In this document: piece by piece, positions 36,101 to 45,043 of the stretch | How positions within the stretch are numbered: position 1 is the stretch's first letter | Layout: each line of letters starts with the position of its first letter | Assembly: GCA_037954665.1 (NCBI GenBank) | Contig: JBBMOL010000200.1 | Coordinates: 310,001-374,000, forward strand | Length of the DNA: 64,000 nucleotides | Source of the DNA: Laguncularia racemosa | Taxonomy: Eukaryota; Streptophyta; Magnoliopsida; Myrtales; Combretaceae | Direction of reading: 5' to 3' | The notes under the pieces: generated by a model | Told to the model about the DNA's origin: nothing | What the model saw: only the letters and a program-made list of their open reading frames with translations | Database searches by the model: none | Translations under genes and position numbers: made by a program

Positions 36101-39100
36101 AGCTTGACAATATTCTGGTTTTTTGGGTAAATTATATTAATTACACCTGTAAACTTTCGAAATTTCATTGACACCCCTGATTCTCAAAATTGTACACTTC
36201 CTTCCTCTAACACATGTTGGGCCCACAATTTTTGCATATGTGGATGTGTGCATGCATCAACAGATAAATAACAAAAATAATCAATAGAAAATGAAGGGAA
36301 AAAAATTGCTTAAAATTAAAATAAAAAAGGAAAATTTTTCTTTGAAATATTTAATTGAAGAAACAAAAGGACGATTACCAAAAAAAAAAAAGGGGGAAGA
36401 CTAGGCCACTACTGTAGAGTATTGCAGCCACCTTCACAAATTGATCACCAGAAGTCAAACAAATTGAAAGTAAATTAGTCGGCAATAAAAGTCAAGCAAA
36501 ATTATTTTCTTTTCATTCCATTTGTTATTTAATAAATCATCTGATGTGGCAAGAAAAACCAAATTTGTTTCCATGTGCGTCAACATATGCAAAAATTTTG
36601 GGACCTACTTGTGTCAAAGGGGGAAAGTGCACAGTTTTTAGAACTAGGGGTGTTCAAAAGTTATTAGGGATGGTTGATATAATTGGTCTTCTTTTTTAAT
36701 ATAGAAATTAATATATGGACCCCACCTTGTGGTATTAAGGCATGGAAGATGTTATTGTTGTTGATATCTTATGTAAGGCATCATTAAATTATGATGCAAT
36801 GCAGTCACTTACATTTTCTGAAATCTATGGAATTTTTATGCTTACATGATAAGTAGCTCCATTCACTTTCTCATAACCTTGGTGGCAGTACTTGAGTTTT
36901 CCTGAAACCTTTATCAATGGGCAGGTTGGGCAATTAGTTTTGGTGAATGCGGATTATATTGTAGACTCTATATGTCAGCAGCTACGTCATCTGGATCTCA
37001 ATCGTCATGTGCCTGGTGTGCTTGCTGCCATGCTTTCATATATTGGAGTTGCAGAGAAGATTCTGCCCTTGTTGGATGAACCTGTATGCATAGTCAATCA
37101 TTTTATTTAAGGCTGTGCTACCTCTCAAAACCTTCAACCTACTTTTTATTACATGTAGAAAAATCTTTTTTCCCATCCTCTCCATTGCACTGCTAAATCG
37201 TTTTCAAAATTTTATTTTGAATGTAAAGTATTTTCATGCAACACTTTTCATTTGAAGCCAAATTGGTTACTTTATCAGTTTTGCAGCATTTAAGGATATA
37301 CTGAAAATTCAAGGAATCTGTTACCACCATTTTTTTTCCCCTGATACCTGTAATAAGTTTTAGCTTTTATTTGAATTTTATTCAAGTGCCGTACACATGC
37401 AGATGTACTCTGTTGCAATTGAACTTGAGGTTCTGGGTAGGCATCAACATCCAGATCTGACAGTTCCCTTTTTAAAGGTCACTCCATGCGTACTCTCTAC
37501 CATCTTGATATTTGTCCTTTATTCTATAAGTTAGCTTTGATGGTTTTGGATATTCCTTGATCTAGTAGCTTTAAGTTATTTGTTTGTACTACTCATTGAT
37601 TTTGTCTAAAATACTCATTGGCACATGTGATATTTTGTTGATTGATTCTCTGATGTTGGCCCCATGACTTCACTGCCGTTTATTCCAGGAACAAGCAATA
37701 GCGAGTGTCATTAGCAGTGGGTAGTTTATCTACATTTTACTTGCCATGCACATAAAATGAGGGTTGCATGGGGGATTTTAAGTAAATAACCTTTCTTGTT
37801 TATAATTCAAAAAAAGATATGCATTATTTCATTGGGTTAGGGTCTGATCTCTCCTAATTTATCCTTCCTTTAGTCTCTCGCACATAAAAACTGTCTGTTG
37901 GAGAATTTCCATGAGAGATCACATGAGCTATATGATTGTCAAACTCCATTTTATTGAATGTTGCCTACAAGATCACTTGAACAAACTGGTTGACGGCATT
38001 AGCAGTGATATTGGAAGTAGCACCTCCAAAACAGAATGTATCACCATGTTCACTGAGCTATCACATGAACAGCATTTTAGTTTTTCCTTCCTCTGTTCTC
38101 ATTTTTACTTATTTCCAAATAATCCATTTCCTTTATGTTAAGTTCCTATCATTCATTTACTAGTGTCTTTTATGTTTTAGTCGAGTCTTGCTGCTGAACA
38201 TTTTGTGTCAACTTTGACAGTGATGTAATATTTAATGTCTACCTAGATAGTCACCACCGTGCAGCCATAGACTGAGGATATTGTTAGTCTTAAAAGTCAA
38301 TTCTGATGTACGGTATTACTTGATAGATCGTTCTGTGCTTCCTAAAACGCTAATTATCTGCCGATAAGACAATTCACATGATTAGAAGGTATTTGTGTGT
38401 TATACATTTGAGGTTGGAAGATGTCTTTTGCTGTTAGCTGGCTTCGAGGTTTGATAGCTTGACAAGTAATGAGTCGGGTGATTGCATACCCACTCAGAGC
38501 TACACCTTTATCTAGTATTGAATTGAAACCAATGACCAGCTATGGCGGATGTTATTTTCATGCCATATTTTGTGCTAGAGCAATATTATTACCCTGTAGG
38601 TCTGATGGATTAACATTGATAACAAGGAAAACAAACTTATCTCATCATTTAATGTCTTTCTTTCCTTTTCTTAAGGCTGTAGCAGAGATTGCAAAGTCAC
38701 TGAAATGTGAGGCTTCTAAGTTACCTAGCAAAGCAGAGTCTGCCCTTAAATATGTGAAGCTGAAAATATCTGATATGAGGGAGAAATCAGGAAAAGAATC
38801 AGGAGAGAGTTCTAGCATACATGGTGATGACACTGATGTCAGGAAAGATTTTTCTGATATTAAATCAGGTGAAATGTCAGAAAGCATAAGTTTGATCTCC
38901 CAAAAAAGCCTGAAGCATGTTATTATATTATCTGTGACTTTTCTGCATCCATGCTGGCTAATATATGCACCTGTGCCATGATAAATAGTCAATGACTATG
39001 GAAAGTGCTAATTTAGCATAAAATATCACATGGTCAAAAGTTAGCTGGCTTGGCAGAATCCATGTTGCATTCTTTTGTTGTCACAATGGCTATGGTATTT

Positions 39101-40736
39101 ATTTTTTTTATGGTTCCTTCTGGGTCTGAAATAATTTTGATCTCATGTTTAAACAGATGCTAAAAATCATTTTATTGAGCAAAATGTGCAAATTGATCAA
39201 TGGGAGGAAATTGTGTTCAAGTTGAATGCTTCAAGGAGATACAGACGAACAGTGTGCTCTCTTGCTAATTCATGTTTGACGGCTGCTACGCCTTTGCTAG
39301 CTTCTTCAGAACAAACAGCATGCTTAGTGGCATTGGAAATCATTGAGGTATTGTCTGGTCACTTCTGCCAGTAGAGGATAATTTGATTCTTCTGCAGATG
39401 ATTGTTGTTCTAAAAAAGGAAAAAAGCTAAAAGTTATTTTCTTATATCTATGATCTAGAAGGCTAACATGCAAGACCTTACTTGAACCCACTCTGAAATT
39501 TAGTGTCATCCAAGTATCTAATGGTCTTTTCCACCTAGTTGTATATTTTTATGAGAAAGGTGAAAGATGTTAGCCCCCATCTCTCTCTCTCTCTCTCTAT
39601 ATATATATGTGTGTGTGTATTTATATATATGGGTGATGTAATTAAGAAATAGATGTTTAAGGATTCCCTGTATCGTCTTGTTTCAGTGGTGGTGTCGTGT
39701 GTGGATCATTTCTTACCACCAATCATCAAATAAAATAGTGACAAGTTAATTTTCATCTGTAGGATGGAATTAGGACGTTGTCAAGTGTTGAAGCAGCCTA
39801 TCGTCATGAAAGGGAAACTAAAGAGATAGTTGAGGAAGTGATTCTAGACTGTTCATTTTTTCAGCTTCAAGATTCTCTAGATGCTGCTGAAGAAGGGACA
39901 GATGAGAACAGATTGCTTCCTGCAATGAACAAAATATGGCCCTTTTTAGTTATTTGTCTTCAAAGCAGTAATTCAGTGGTATGCTTTTCTTGCTCTCTCC
40001 AGTCCCACTCTCCTTAGTGTATGCACGGTTTTGAGTTGGGTGGGGCTATTGGATTTTGTATTGAGGTCCTAAGTTCTTTTATTGTCCTCAGGTTGTACGG
40101 AGATGTTTAGTTGCAGTAAGCTCCTCGGTGCAGATTTGTGGTGGAGATTTCTTTACCCGCCGCTTTCATGCTGATGGTCCAAAATTCTGGAGACTTTTGA
40201 CCACATCACCGTTTTACAGGAAAGCCAATGCTAAAGAAAAGTTTCCATTAAGGCTCCCTTACAGGACTCTCTCGTCACCATCAGATGAGTCTCTGGCTGA
40301 AGTCTCCAGTCTGAAAGTTCAAATTTCAATGCTCAATATGATTGCTGATTTGTCTCGAAGCAAGAGAAGTGCTTCAGCATTACGAGTAGTTTTAAAGAAA
40401 GTCTGTGGTCTTGTTGTGGGAATCGCATGTAGTGGTGTTTCCGGGCTCTCTGATGCTTCTCTTGATGCCTTAAGTGGACTTGCATGTATAGATGCGGATC
40501 TTATTTGGCTTCTCCTAGCTGATGTTTATTTCTCAACGAAGGAGGACATGTTATCACTTCCTCTGCCGGATTTGCCAGAGATCTCACAGCTCTTGCCTCC
40601 TCCTCCATCTTCCAAGGAGTACCTTTATGTTCAATATGGAGGGAAGAGTTATGGCTTTGACATAAACTTCTCTTCCGTGGAATTTGTATTTAATAAACTC
40701 CAATCCTTCTCTGCATTAACCAAACAATTGACTTGA
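3435..40736 (+). CDS. TTI1: TTI1-like HEAT/ARM-repeat protein, exons 2-17 (exon 1 not upstream in window)
   Basis: Homologue of TELO2-interacting protein 1. In animals and yeast it works with TELO2 and TTI2 as a co-chaperone that matures PIK-related kinases (ATM, ATR, TOR); the same role in plants is inferred. Exons: 3435-3639, 4194-4499, 4587-4676, 5443-5919, 6040-6147, 33879-34006, 34096-34228, 34853-35216, 35312-35832, 35918-36097, 36925-37083, 37403-37477, 38676-38868, 39157-39347, 39763-39978, 40092-40736. All join in frame to about 1,329 codons. All acceptors are AG; all donors are GT except a GA at 35833. The most recognisable blocks are FALCLGKEFASSGFLH, PAMNKIWPFLV and VQICGGDFFTRRFH. 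Exon 2 starts in phase 2, so about 60 N-terminal residues must come from elsewhere. Introns 1 and 6 are filled with retroelements. Confidence 0.9.
6500..9942 (-). pseudogene. LINE-A ORF2 remnant (endonuclease, reverse transcriptase, C-terminal zf-RVT region)
   Basis: Read on the minus strand, the endonuclease begins at the ATG at 9942 with MNIVTWNIRGLNDP and LLETKVNPSN. A second piece at 9545-9201 holds the VLGDFN motif and TWSNWQEHNPILRKLDR. The linker is at 9076-8825 (KWLKLKDNNTSYFHK). RT remnants follow to about 7611 (RYLGVPLTSTKLKKED near 7700) and C-terminal sequence continues to about 6500. The reading frame is broken many times. The ORF2 start is 21 bp past the ORF1 stop. Confidence 0.85.
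9964..11394 (-). pseudogene. LINE-A ORF1 remnant, 3' part (DUF4283-like and CCHC region)
   Basis: The segment 11219-10914 decodes to a DUF4283-like nucleic-acid binding region (FFLGRRMLFKLVHETAF, then GFFYFRFAKGRDL). The region around 10953-10678 carries IPCEYLNEEGLSHIVS, and a zinc-knuckle remnant (CKFFGHTC) ends that part. The C-terminus just before the stop at 9964-9966 is a run of basic residues (SRRKNKQQKRRRTFT), shared with LINE-C and LINE-D. Frameshifts separate the blocks. Confidence 0.8.
11400..11580 (+). repeat. 5' LTR of Copia-B
   Basis: TGTTGACTGAATAATTTG at the start and AAAATCTTCA at the end give TG...CA ends over 181 bp. A TATA-like region (GTGTATAAATACC) sits in the middle. 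It aligns along its whole length with 20727-20906, with a dozen or so scattered differences by eye. Confidence 0.88.
12020..13140 (+). pseudogene. Copia-B gag and protease remnant
   Basis: The Gag/UBN2-type part includes a block at 12089-12280 (QWDSKNSLIMSRLIYSM, IWDATTLTYS). A zinc knuckle of the form C-x2-C-x4-H-x4-C occurs near 12697-12740 (CDYCGKLRHTKETC). The aspartic protease motif is at about 12985-13020 (WIIDSGTNRHMK). Stops are frequent, and the coding sequence ends abruptly where it fuses to RT at about 13141. Confidence 0.8.
13141..15109 (+). pseudogene. Copia-B reverse transcriptase and RNase H remnant (split by a solo LTR)
   Basis: The RT N-terminus (KDPKWKGAMIEEMKTLAN) is at about 13150-13206. 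It resumes after the solo LTR at about 13697 and continues with KHKADGSIERYKVRL and FDVKNAFLHGDLEEEVYME to 14134. The catalytic box reads NVDD instead of YVDD near 14194-14206. RNase H follows with IDANWVGSLDDRRSTSGYC near 14680-14745. LINE-C interrupts the last part, and the C-terminal end (HMLICKLGMYDIYALT) continues at about 20671. Several stops are present. Confidence 0.82.
13207..13696 (+). repeat. Solo LTR (490 bp) inside Copia-B RT
   Basis: The sequence starts TGTTATGATTCCC and ends ATCCGCAACA. It is flanked by the 5-bp repeat TAATG at 13202-13206 and 13697-13701. It splits the RT coding sequence, which resumes directly after it. No internal retrotransposon sequence is present, so this is an LTR left after recombination between two LTRs. 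The family is not determined; strand is by convention. Confidence 0.82.
15148..16938 (+). pseudogene. LINE-C ORF1 (DUF4283-like, CCHC zinc knuckle, basic tail), broken
   Basis: The N-terminal part is Pro/Ser/Thr-rich. A DUF4283-like domain lies at about 15830-16005 (TLVGYFIGRKMPYTLVHAI, EGFCYFQF). The frame breaks near 16003-16245. The zinc-knuckle part (PPHCKKCQVFGHRCP) is at about 16345-16390, followed by a Thr/Pro/Asn-rich stretch. A stop lies at 16684-16686, and the conserved basic tail (KHKKKQRKRRRRSFT) ends at the TAG 16936-16938. The protein is expected to be the LINE RNA-binding chaperone; function is inferred from the family. Confidence 0.85.
16972..20510 (+). pseudogene. LINE-C ORF2 (AP endonuclease, reverse transcriptase, zf-RVT), broken
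   Basis: The start is the ATG 33 bp after the ORF1 stop. Endonuclease: MNIAAWNIRRLNDP, ILETRVN, then VLGDFNITKSPSEK at about 17380-17420. RT: SGPDGYTTLFFKETWG at about 18330, AFILGRKITDN, LKVDLQKAYDTIHWDF, GLRQGDPISSYLF, and the catalytic FADD at about 19032-19043. The region 19383-20267 carries the post-RT domain and the C-terminal zf-RVT (TCYLCQQEDEDHSHLFFGC). At least eight stops or frame breaks interrupt it (for example 17182, 17587, 17938, 18253, 18958). Confidence 0.9.
20727..20906 (+). repeat. 3' LTR of Copia-B
   Basis: It follows the purine-rich tract ACTTGAGTGGAG and begins TGTTGACTGAATAA. It ends TCTTCA, followed by the TSD GTTTT. It matches the 5' LTR at 11400-11580 over its length. 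Confidence 0.88.
20912..21454 (-). pseudogene. LINE-A ORF1 remnant, 5' part
   Basis: The minus-strand translation resembles the N-terminal part of LINE-D ORF1: LGEHFPLDFFGQPG and NPEVGSKVVLKGEKEK here match LEDHFPPSFFYSPR and DPKVVSKFTSKSGKAK there. The coding sequence continues to the Copia-B insertion point and resumes at 11394. The 5' leader near 21450-21482 shares the GAGAGAAAATGCTCTC motif with the other LINEs. Confidence 0.78.
21520..21793 (+). other. Residual TTI1 intron 6 sequence between LINE-A and LINE-D
   Basis: About 270 bp of host intron left between two LINE insertions. Its last 16 bp (21778-21793) are the LINE-D target-site duplication. No coding potential or further repeat is seen. 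Confidence 0.75.
22019..23831 (+). pseudogene. LINE-D ORF1 (DUF4283-like, CCHC, basic tail), broken
   Basis: The N-terminal part (LEDHFPPSFFYSPRVNG) is at 22019-22438. After a frameshift the DUF4283-like region lies at about 22560-22802 (TLLGFFLGHRLPFTLVQSI, EGFFYFWFAKGSDL). A stop follows at 22800, then further frameshifts through 22803-23170, where the knuckle (CSNCKVFGHTC) can be made out. The C-terminus is the basic run SRRRKKQQKRRRHFT before the TAG at 23829-23831. Not functional as it stands. Confidence 0.83.
23860..26900 (+). pseudogene. LINE-D ORF2, upstream part (endonuclease and reverse transcriptase), broken
   Basis: Endonuclease: ATG at 23860, MHLAAWNIRGLNDPIKVAEV, then VLGDFNTTKSPSEK at about 24265-24305. 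The linker is at 24751-25131 (KWLKLGDKNTSYFHK). RT: SGPDGFSAKFFKEAWD near 25227, followed by the catalytic FADD at about 25902-25913 and CYLGIPLISKKLKKED near 26105. The post-RT domain runs to the Copia-E insertion at 26900. Stops at 24259, 24604, 25129 and 26012, among others, break the frame. Confidence 0.88.
26901..27153 (-). repeat. 3' LTR of Copia-E
   Basis: TGAAGAGATTTGG at one edge and TTCAACA at the other, 253 bp. It is followed on the plus strand by the reverse-complemented purine tract CTCCCCCTCAAG. It differs from the partner LTR at 31947-32186 by about seven substitutions, a 2-bp indel in an AT run and one indel of roughly 15 bp. The TSD ATACT is at 26896-26900. Confidence 0.92.
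27161..31615 (-). pseudogene. Copia-E gag-pol polyprotein with two in-frame stops
   Basis: Read on the minus strand from the ATG at 31615, one frame covers the full Copia order. Gag lies at about 31600-30850, with a zinc knuckle C-x2-C-x4-H-x4-C near 30825-30785. The protease motif WIVDTGASDHM is near 30540. Integrase has HSDEWGP, LDNAREY and NGVAERKNR, so the three acidic positions are visible. RT has YVDD near 28110. RNase H has SDADWAG and AEAEYRA. A TGA (31514-31512) cuts gag after 33 codons and a TAA (27427-27425) cuts RNase H. The second ATG, at 31411, opens a 1,328-residue reading frame. Confidence 0.93.
31931..31946 (-). other. Primer-binding site of Copia-E
   Basis: On the minus strand this reads TGGTATCAGAGCCATT, directly inside the 5' LTR. 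It is complementary to the initiator methionine tRNA 3' end, as in many plant Copia families. Confidence 0.85.
31947..32186 (-). repeat. 5' LTR of Copia-E
   Basis: 240 bp, with the same TG...CA edges as 26901-27153. Followed by the TSD ATACT at 32187-32191, after which LINE-D resumes. Confidence 0.92.
32187..32872 (+). pseudogene. LINE-D ORF2, C-terminal end
   Basis: The post-Copia-E segment continues the LINE-D C-terminal domain, closely matching LINE-C 20030-20510 in order. The homologous end is a TAA at 32870-32872 after sequence decoding to NQIRAYSSEM. The MITE at 32608-32799 interrupts it. Frameshifts are present. Confidence 0.8.
32608..32799. mobile_element. MITE with 8-bp TSD, hAT-like
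   Basis: Terminal inverted repeats CATGGTTGTCAAAATCA and TGATTTTGACAACCATG bound a 192-bp AT-rich element. The 8-bp target duplication GCGCCTAG is at 32600-32607 and 32800-32807. Without it, the flanks rejoin to the expected LINE-D sequence. An 8-bp duplication suggests the hAT superfamily; no coding capacity is present. Confidence 0.88.
33237..33555 (-). repeat. LTR-like block, probable solo LTR
   Basis: On the minus strand it begins TGATAGTTGTTAGATATAG (or TGTTAGATATAG at 33548) and ends GGGTTTGTATCA, with TATAAATAGG in the middle and a CTCTGTATCAG-type stretch downstream. This layout is typical of an LTR. No partner LTR, internal region or convincing TSD was found, so the call rests on ends and promoter-like layout only. 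Confidence 0.5.
33879..40736 (+). CDS. TTI1: TTI1-like exons 7-17 (central and C-terminal block)
   Basis: Exons 7 and 8 join across an 89-bp intron to read ILDRKIEKLPKLVLESEEAF. Exon 9 (34853-35216) and exon 10 (35312-35832) carry the central repeats with a WYGRTGSGN segment. Exons 11-13 follow at short distance. Exon 14 (38676-38868) is rich in Lys, Ser and Asp and probably forms an acidic linker. Exon 17 (40092-40736) is the conserved C-terminus, with a proline run (LLPPPPSS) before the final helix and a TGA stop. No in-frame stop breaks any exon. The one irregularity is the GA donor after exon 10. Confidence 0.9.
36129..36684. mobile_element. Long-terminal-inverted-repeat element in TTI1 intron 11
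   Basis: The left arm (36129-36255) and the reverse complement of the right arm (36573-36684) align over about 115 bp. Shared blocks include AATTATAT, ACACCCCT, TTCTAAAA-like and AATTTTTGCATATG. The middle is AT-rich with no reading frame. Long imperfect arms fit a Mutator-like MITE. No clear TSD was found, so the edges and superfamily are uncertain. Confidence 0.65.
37478..38675 (+). other. TTI1-like intron 13
   Basis: About 1.2 kb between exons 13 and 14. No repeat with recognisable ends and no coding signal is seen. It starts GTCACT and ends TTCTTAAG. Confidence 0.75.
39579..39630. repeat. Compound CT/AT/GT microsatellite in TTI1 intron 15
   Basis: Runs of CT, then TA, then TG, then AT dinucleotides adjoin one another over about 50 bp, within the intron between exons 15 and 16. 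Confidence 0.9.
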
Positions 40737-43698
40737 TAAGATTTTGTTCGATAAGCGGTGTCTTCATTCCTGAATTATATGTTTGTATACACAGCAGAGT
40801 GGTGAAATGTGAATATTTATTTTCCCTTCTCGTATGGGGACTGGTGTTGATGTCAACATTCTGGGTTTTGAATTTAAAACTCTCTTGCCAATGCTGCCTT
40901 CATATGGATATTGACTATAGGCGTTGTTGAAATGCCAACTGCTAAGCAAGCTGAGCTTGTAAGTTTAACGAATGTATGCTGTATAAGTTTCAATTAATCC
41001 AATAGAACACCAAAGAAATGCTTAGGATTTTAATGCTATAGATAATATTATTAGCGAGAGTTTGATAGTATTATAGAACAATGGTTAAAAAAGGGAGTTT
41101 TCGGCAATATAGAACGTGGATTAGCTGTTAGTATACATATGAAATGTATTTGATGTTTTATTTGTAGCTCAAAATGATAGTTCCATATATAAATCTGTCA
41201 AGGGAGAAGGGGATGAATTGGAAGTGTTACGATCATTATCATTATTTAAGAGTCTATATTTGTAAGATATGTTTATTTTAAGGCTTATGTCCATATACTA
41301 TTAGTGTGATTTGACGTGATAAAGATGAATATTTTAAAACGAGTATAACTAATATACATAGACTTTTTAAAGTACAATTAAAAAATTCTAATCCCTTTTT
41401 GCAAAATCGCACAAATATAGATCTTTCTCTACGTATTTTCAGATAAATCATAATTCATTAATGATATTTACACTATTTTTTCAGCTATCAATAAAATATA
41501 TTATAAGAATGTTGATTATGATGATTTTTAAAATAAACTATTATTTTTAATAGTATTGTTTATGCTTTATAGTATAATCTATACATAATGTGGGATAAAT
41601 GATGAATATATATCAATTTATATCTAGAGTTAAAAACTTTATCTTTAGATTTTAATAATTATTTTTTTAGACAATAATAATTTAAAAAATATTTAAATGA
41701 TCTAATAATGGATAGATACTATTGTTACCATTTGTAAAAGATACATCTTTTGATGATGTAATTAAATATATATTGAATTTAATAATACATATAATTTGGA
41801 TTTTGATTTGGTGATGATGAATATAAACAATAGAAATAAATAAAACATAAATAGTATTATGAAAAATAAAATATTACTTCTCATATATATAAGGATACCA
41901 TTAAAATGTGAAATATGATTATCTTTAGCATGTATTTTAATGAGGTTTAAAACTATAATTACATAAAACAAAATTTAATCAAAATGATGTTCTCATATGC
42001 ATATGCATTAATCATATAATGTTATATATAAAAAATAAATAAATAATAATAAATTTTTATATGCAATAATATATATTTAGATGAGAGAAAAATATAAAAG
42101 AAAAACTTGTATTTGTGTAGTTTTGAAAAAAAAAAAAAAAGGTCTAAAAATTTCAATTATACATTTAAAGACCTATATCTATAAGTTATATTTATTTTGG
42201 AATCATCATCCATGCCATGTTGGATCATTTTAATAGTAGATGGATAGAAACCTTAAAATGAAATAATTTTATAAATACAAGCCTTTAAACATATTATTAA
42301 TTTTTTTTTTTAAAAAAAAAAGTGCACAAGTGCAAGCTCTTCATATACAATTTTTCCCTTTATTTATTTATTCTTGGCATAAACCTCAGCAGGAATAAAC
42401 TTATCATTTATTTGCATGGTTTTCCGGACAAGTATTTAAAATTGTTGATGTTTGGATCTCTAAATCAAGTATAGTAGTTATGTAAACAACAAAAATGCTG
42501 AAAGAAAACATCCTATTCTACATATATAATTATATATATATTTGGATTTCAATGATTGAGTTACAAATCTTTTTAGAGGTATATCTCAATGTTGGATCTT
42601 CCAAGGTTTTATTGCTTGAGCATTAAATTTAAATCCTTAACTTGCCCTTCATACCTTTCTCTTTTGTTTAAACACCTGTTGCTTCCCAAACCTTTTCGTT
42701 GAAACCCAACCACGCCACACTAGCTTGCCCTTGAAGCGCAGTATGAAAACCTATTGGTGCCACTCTAGTAACATGATTCATCGTGCAATCGGTCACAAGT
42801 TCGAACGTCACCATCAAGTTCATATCCTTTCGTTTTTTCTCACATTCTTGCTTTTTTTTTTTATGTTCCTCGCATGCTCGAGGGGTGGTTGTCGCCATAT
42901 GGTTCTCGCCGTCCGTTTAGATTTCTCTCACTTGCTCTCCGTCTGGTCGAAAGCTTAGACATTGTTAGTTTCGAATGTAAATGGTGCGCTTCACGAGATT
43001 TATAGGTTTAGATTTGTAGGAAGCTATCTTAGGGTTTTAACCATCTTGTTGATGTGTGCCTTTTGGACCATGTATTACGATAACATTTCAATGAATTGGA
43101 AGTTTCTATTGTTAAAAGTTGATATCCCTTGCTAGATGGTTCACTGCAAACCTCATAAATCTCATTCCATTTTTCTTGCACCATCATTTCGACGGTAGTT
43201 GGTGAGCAACCCAATAAAGTATATAGGCTTTAGCTAGCACAAAAAAAAAAAAAAAGAAAGACTAGGGGTGGTCAATTAATTTATGAAGTTAAGGTTTTCT
43301 TTATATATATATATAATTTCTTACAGGCAAAAATACATATTTAATCTCTACTTCCTATTTTTTCCATTTAAGTTCTTAATCTTTTTTTTTTCATTCTATT
43401 TGAATTCTCAATATTTTAAAACCCTTACAAAAGTCATATTTCTATCAAATATGATAAAGATTTCATCTACATATGACACTTATTAGTTTCAATTTGGTCT
43501 TGAATAATTAATTTAATAAAATAATAATATTAAATATATTTAATTACATAACATAATAAAAATAACATTAGATATATTTAATTATATAATATAATAAAAA
43601 TAATAAATAGCACAACAAAATTAAAAGTAAGAAAAAGGGTATAGATTGTTACATTACAGCCCCTCTCTCCAAAAGAAAATAAACTCACCGTTGCGTTA
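40737..43698. other. AT-rich intergenic region between TTI1-like and AATF-like genes
   Basis: The first few hundred bases are probably TTI1 3' UTR and flank. From about 41000 the sequence is very AT-rich. A short GC-richer island at 42650-42960 has open frames on both strands but no recognised protein. Poly-A/T runs occur at 42127 and 42301. No repeat with defined ends was found. Confidence 0.7.
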
Positions 43699-43886
43699 TT
43701 GTCTTTCCATTCCTCGACGACGGAAGAAGCGGAAGAGAGAAGCAAACAAGTATTTGAAGCTCTAAAACCCTACTGTATAGAGCTTCTGGACCTCTTACAT
43801 AATCCGAAGAATCATTCTCCAGCTATCCCCGCTCTCCTTGATCTTCTCCGCTCTTCTTCTCCTCATCATCTCCAAACTTTCTTCGA
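43699..43886 (+). pseudogene. Displaced or duplicated TTI1 exon 1, without an ATG
   Basis: This stretch decodes to the expected TTI1 N-terminus: KQVFEALKPYCIELLDLL, then AIPALLDLLRSSSP and LQTFF. It ends in phase 2 at a GT donor (43887). Joined to exon 2 (3435), it would read FFDYALFPLLLLLDAAV across the junction. It lies 3 kb downstream of the last TTI1 exon, on the same strand. There is no ATG in frame between the stop at 43642-43644 and the conserved region, and none inside the exon; the usual start position is TTG (43699). Either a decayed duplicate of exon 1 or the sign of a rearranged locus. Confidence 0.8.
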
Positions 43887-44546
43887 GTACTCCTCTCTCT
43901 CTCTCCTCTATATATACATACAAGCGGCGTTTTTTTTTTTTTTCTTTTTGTTGCTGTTTAGCCTGTTACGTATTGCGTAAATATAAAAAGTTTGGATTTT
44001 GTTTCAGTATTCGTTATAACTTAGTCGTCACGGCCACAAAAAATGGCAATTTACTGAAATTAATCTTAATGCTAATTTGTAGATGCCAGTAGATGCTAAT
44101 GTAGCCACCAGCGACTATTATTCGTAATTCAGTTATCGAGAATTTCAGGATAATAATTTTCGTATATGCTAATGTTTTGGCTGTGTTTATATTGCGGGAA
44201 TTAAAAAGTTTCCATCTTTTGTTTTCAAATGGCGATCGAAAACGGCTTAGTCTTCCACTTCCCTTAAAACCTAATTAAACCCTTGGCCTTACCCGCGAAA
44301 CAACGCTCCGTCACGAACCCCATAATCATTAAACATCCCTTTTGCAATTCCCTCCCAATTCTCAATCTTTTATTTTAGGGTTACTTTACTCTCTTTTCTG
44401 TGGTAAGATATTTGGTTCGTTTTGCAATCTTTTCTTTTTTATTTTTTGGCCAATTCAATTATACTTGTTTAGGAGACTCATATTGTTTAAGGGTTCCCCA
44501 GCCCCCATGAAATCCGTTTGCTTTTAATGTAGGTTTTCAATTGGAT
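43887..44546 (+). promoter_or_regulatory. AATF-like 5' region with a probable 5'-UTR intron
   Basis: This holds a CT/TA stretch near 43890-43920 and mixed sequence up to the AATF ATG at 44547. A GT donor (44403, GTAAGATA) and an AG acceptor (44531-44532) with a T-rich tract suggest a leader intron of 130 bp ending 14 bp before the ATG. The promoter itself is not defined by a clear TATA box. Confidence 0.5.
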
Positions 44547-45043
44547 ATGGGCAAGTCTTCAAAGCGACCGAGAAAAACTCCAAGCACTGACAGTAGCGAT
44601 GTAGAACATGAAATGGATTTCGAATTAGAATCAGAAGAAGCCGAGGTTACTAACTTCTAGTTCTTCCTTTGATATACTTAATTGTTCTTTTTAACGACTG
44701 TCCTTGGATCAATTATTGGTTTTGACTTATCTCCAAATAACATTTAGAATACGCGACACACAAACTGTGTCCAGGAAAGTGAAATTTAGAATAAATGTCT
44801 TAAACATGTAAAAGGAAAAATTTTTCCCCTTTCAACTAGTACTTGGATGTTAAGTAATACTTTTTTGCTTGTTCTTGGTGTGTAGTTGAATGGGTATGAT
44901 TCAGATGACTTGCTGGAATGGAATAGTGGTGGTGGTGGTGATGATGAGGAACAGCAGGACCGTGAGAAAGAAAATGGTGGAAAAGATGATGATAATATGA
45001 AGGAGCTTGAAAAGGAGTATATGGAGCTTACAAATCAACAGCA
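44547..45043 (+). CDS. AATF: AATF-like exons 1-2 (acidic N-terminus)
   Basis: Exon 1 (44547-44645) starts MGKSSKRPRKTPSTD, a short basic run that may serve as a nuclear signal. An Asp/Glu-rich stretch follows. Exon 2 (44886-45043) holds NGYDSDDLLEWNSGGGG and a further acidic run, and ends with the start of the conserved LEKEYMELTNQQQ helix. The intron 2 donor (GTAAGT at 45044) is strong despite the 11.6-kb intron that follows. Confidence 0.9.

Noticed and set aside
42668..42958. Overlapping frames on both strands (76 and 77 codons) in intergenic DNA
   Set aside because: Neither resembles a known protein, and both are short and lack splice or conservation evidence. Left as intergenic.
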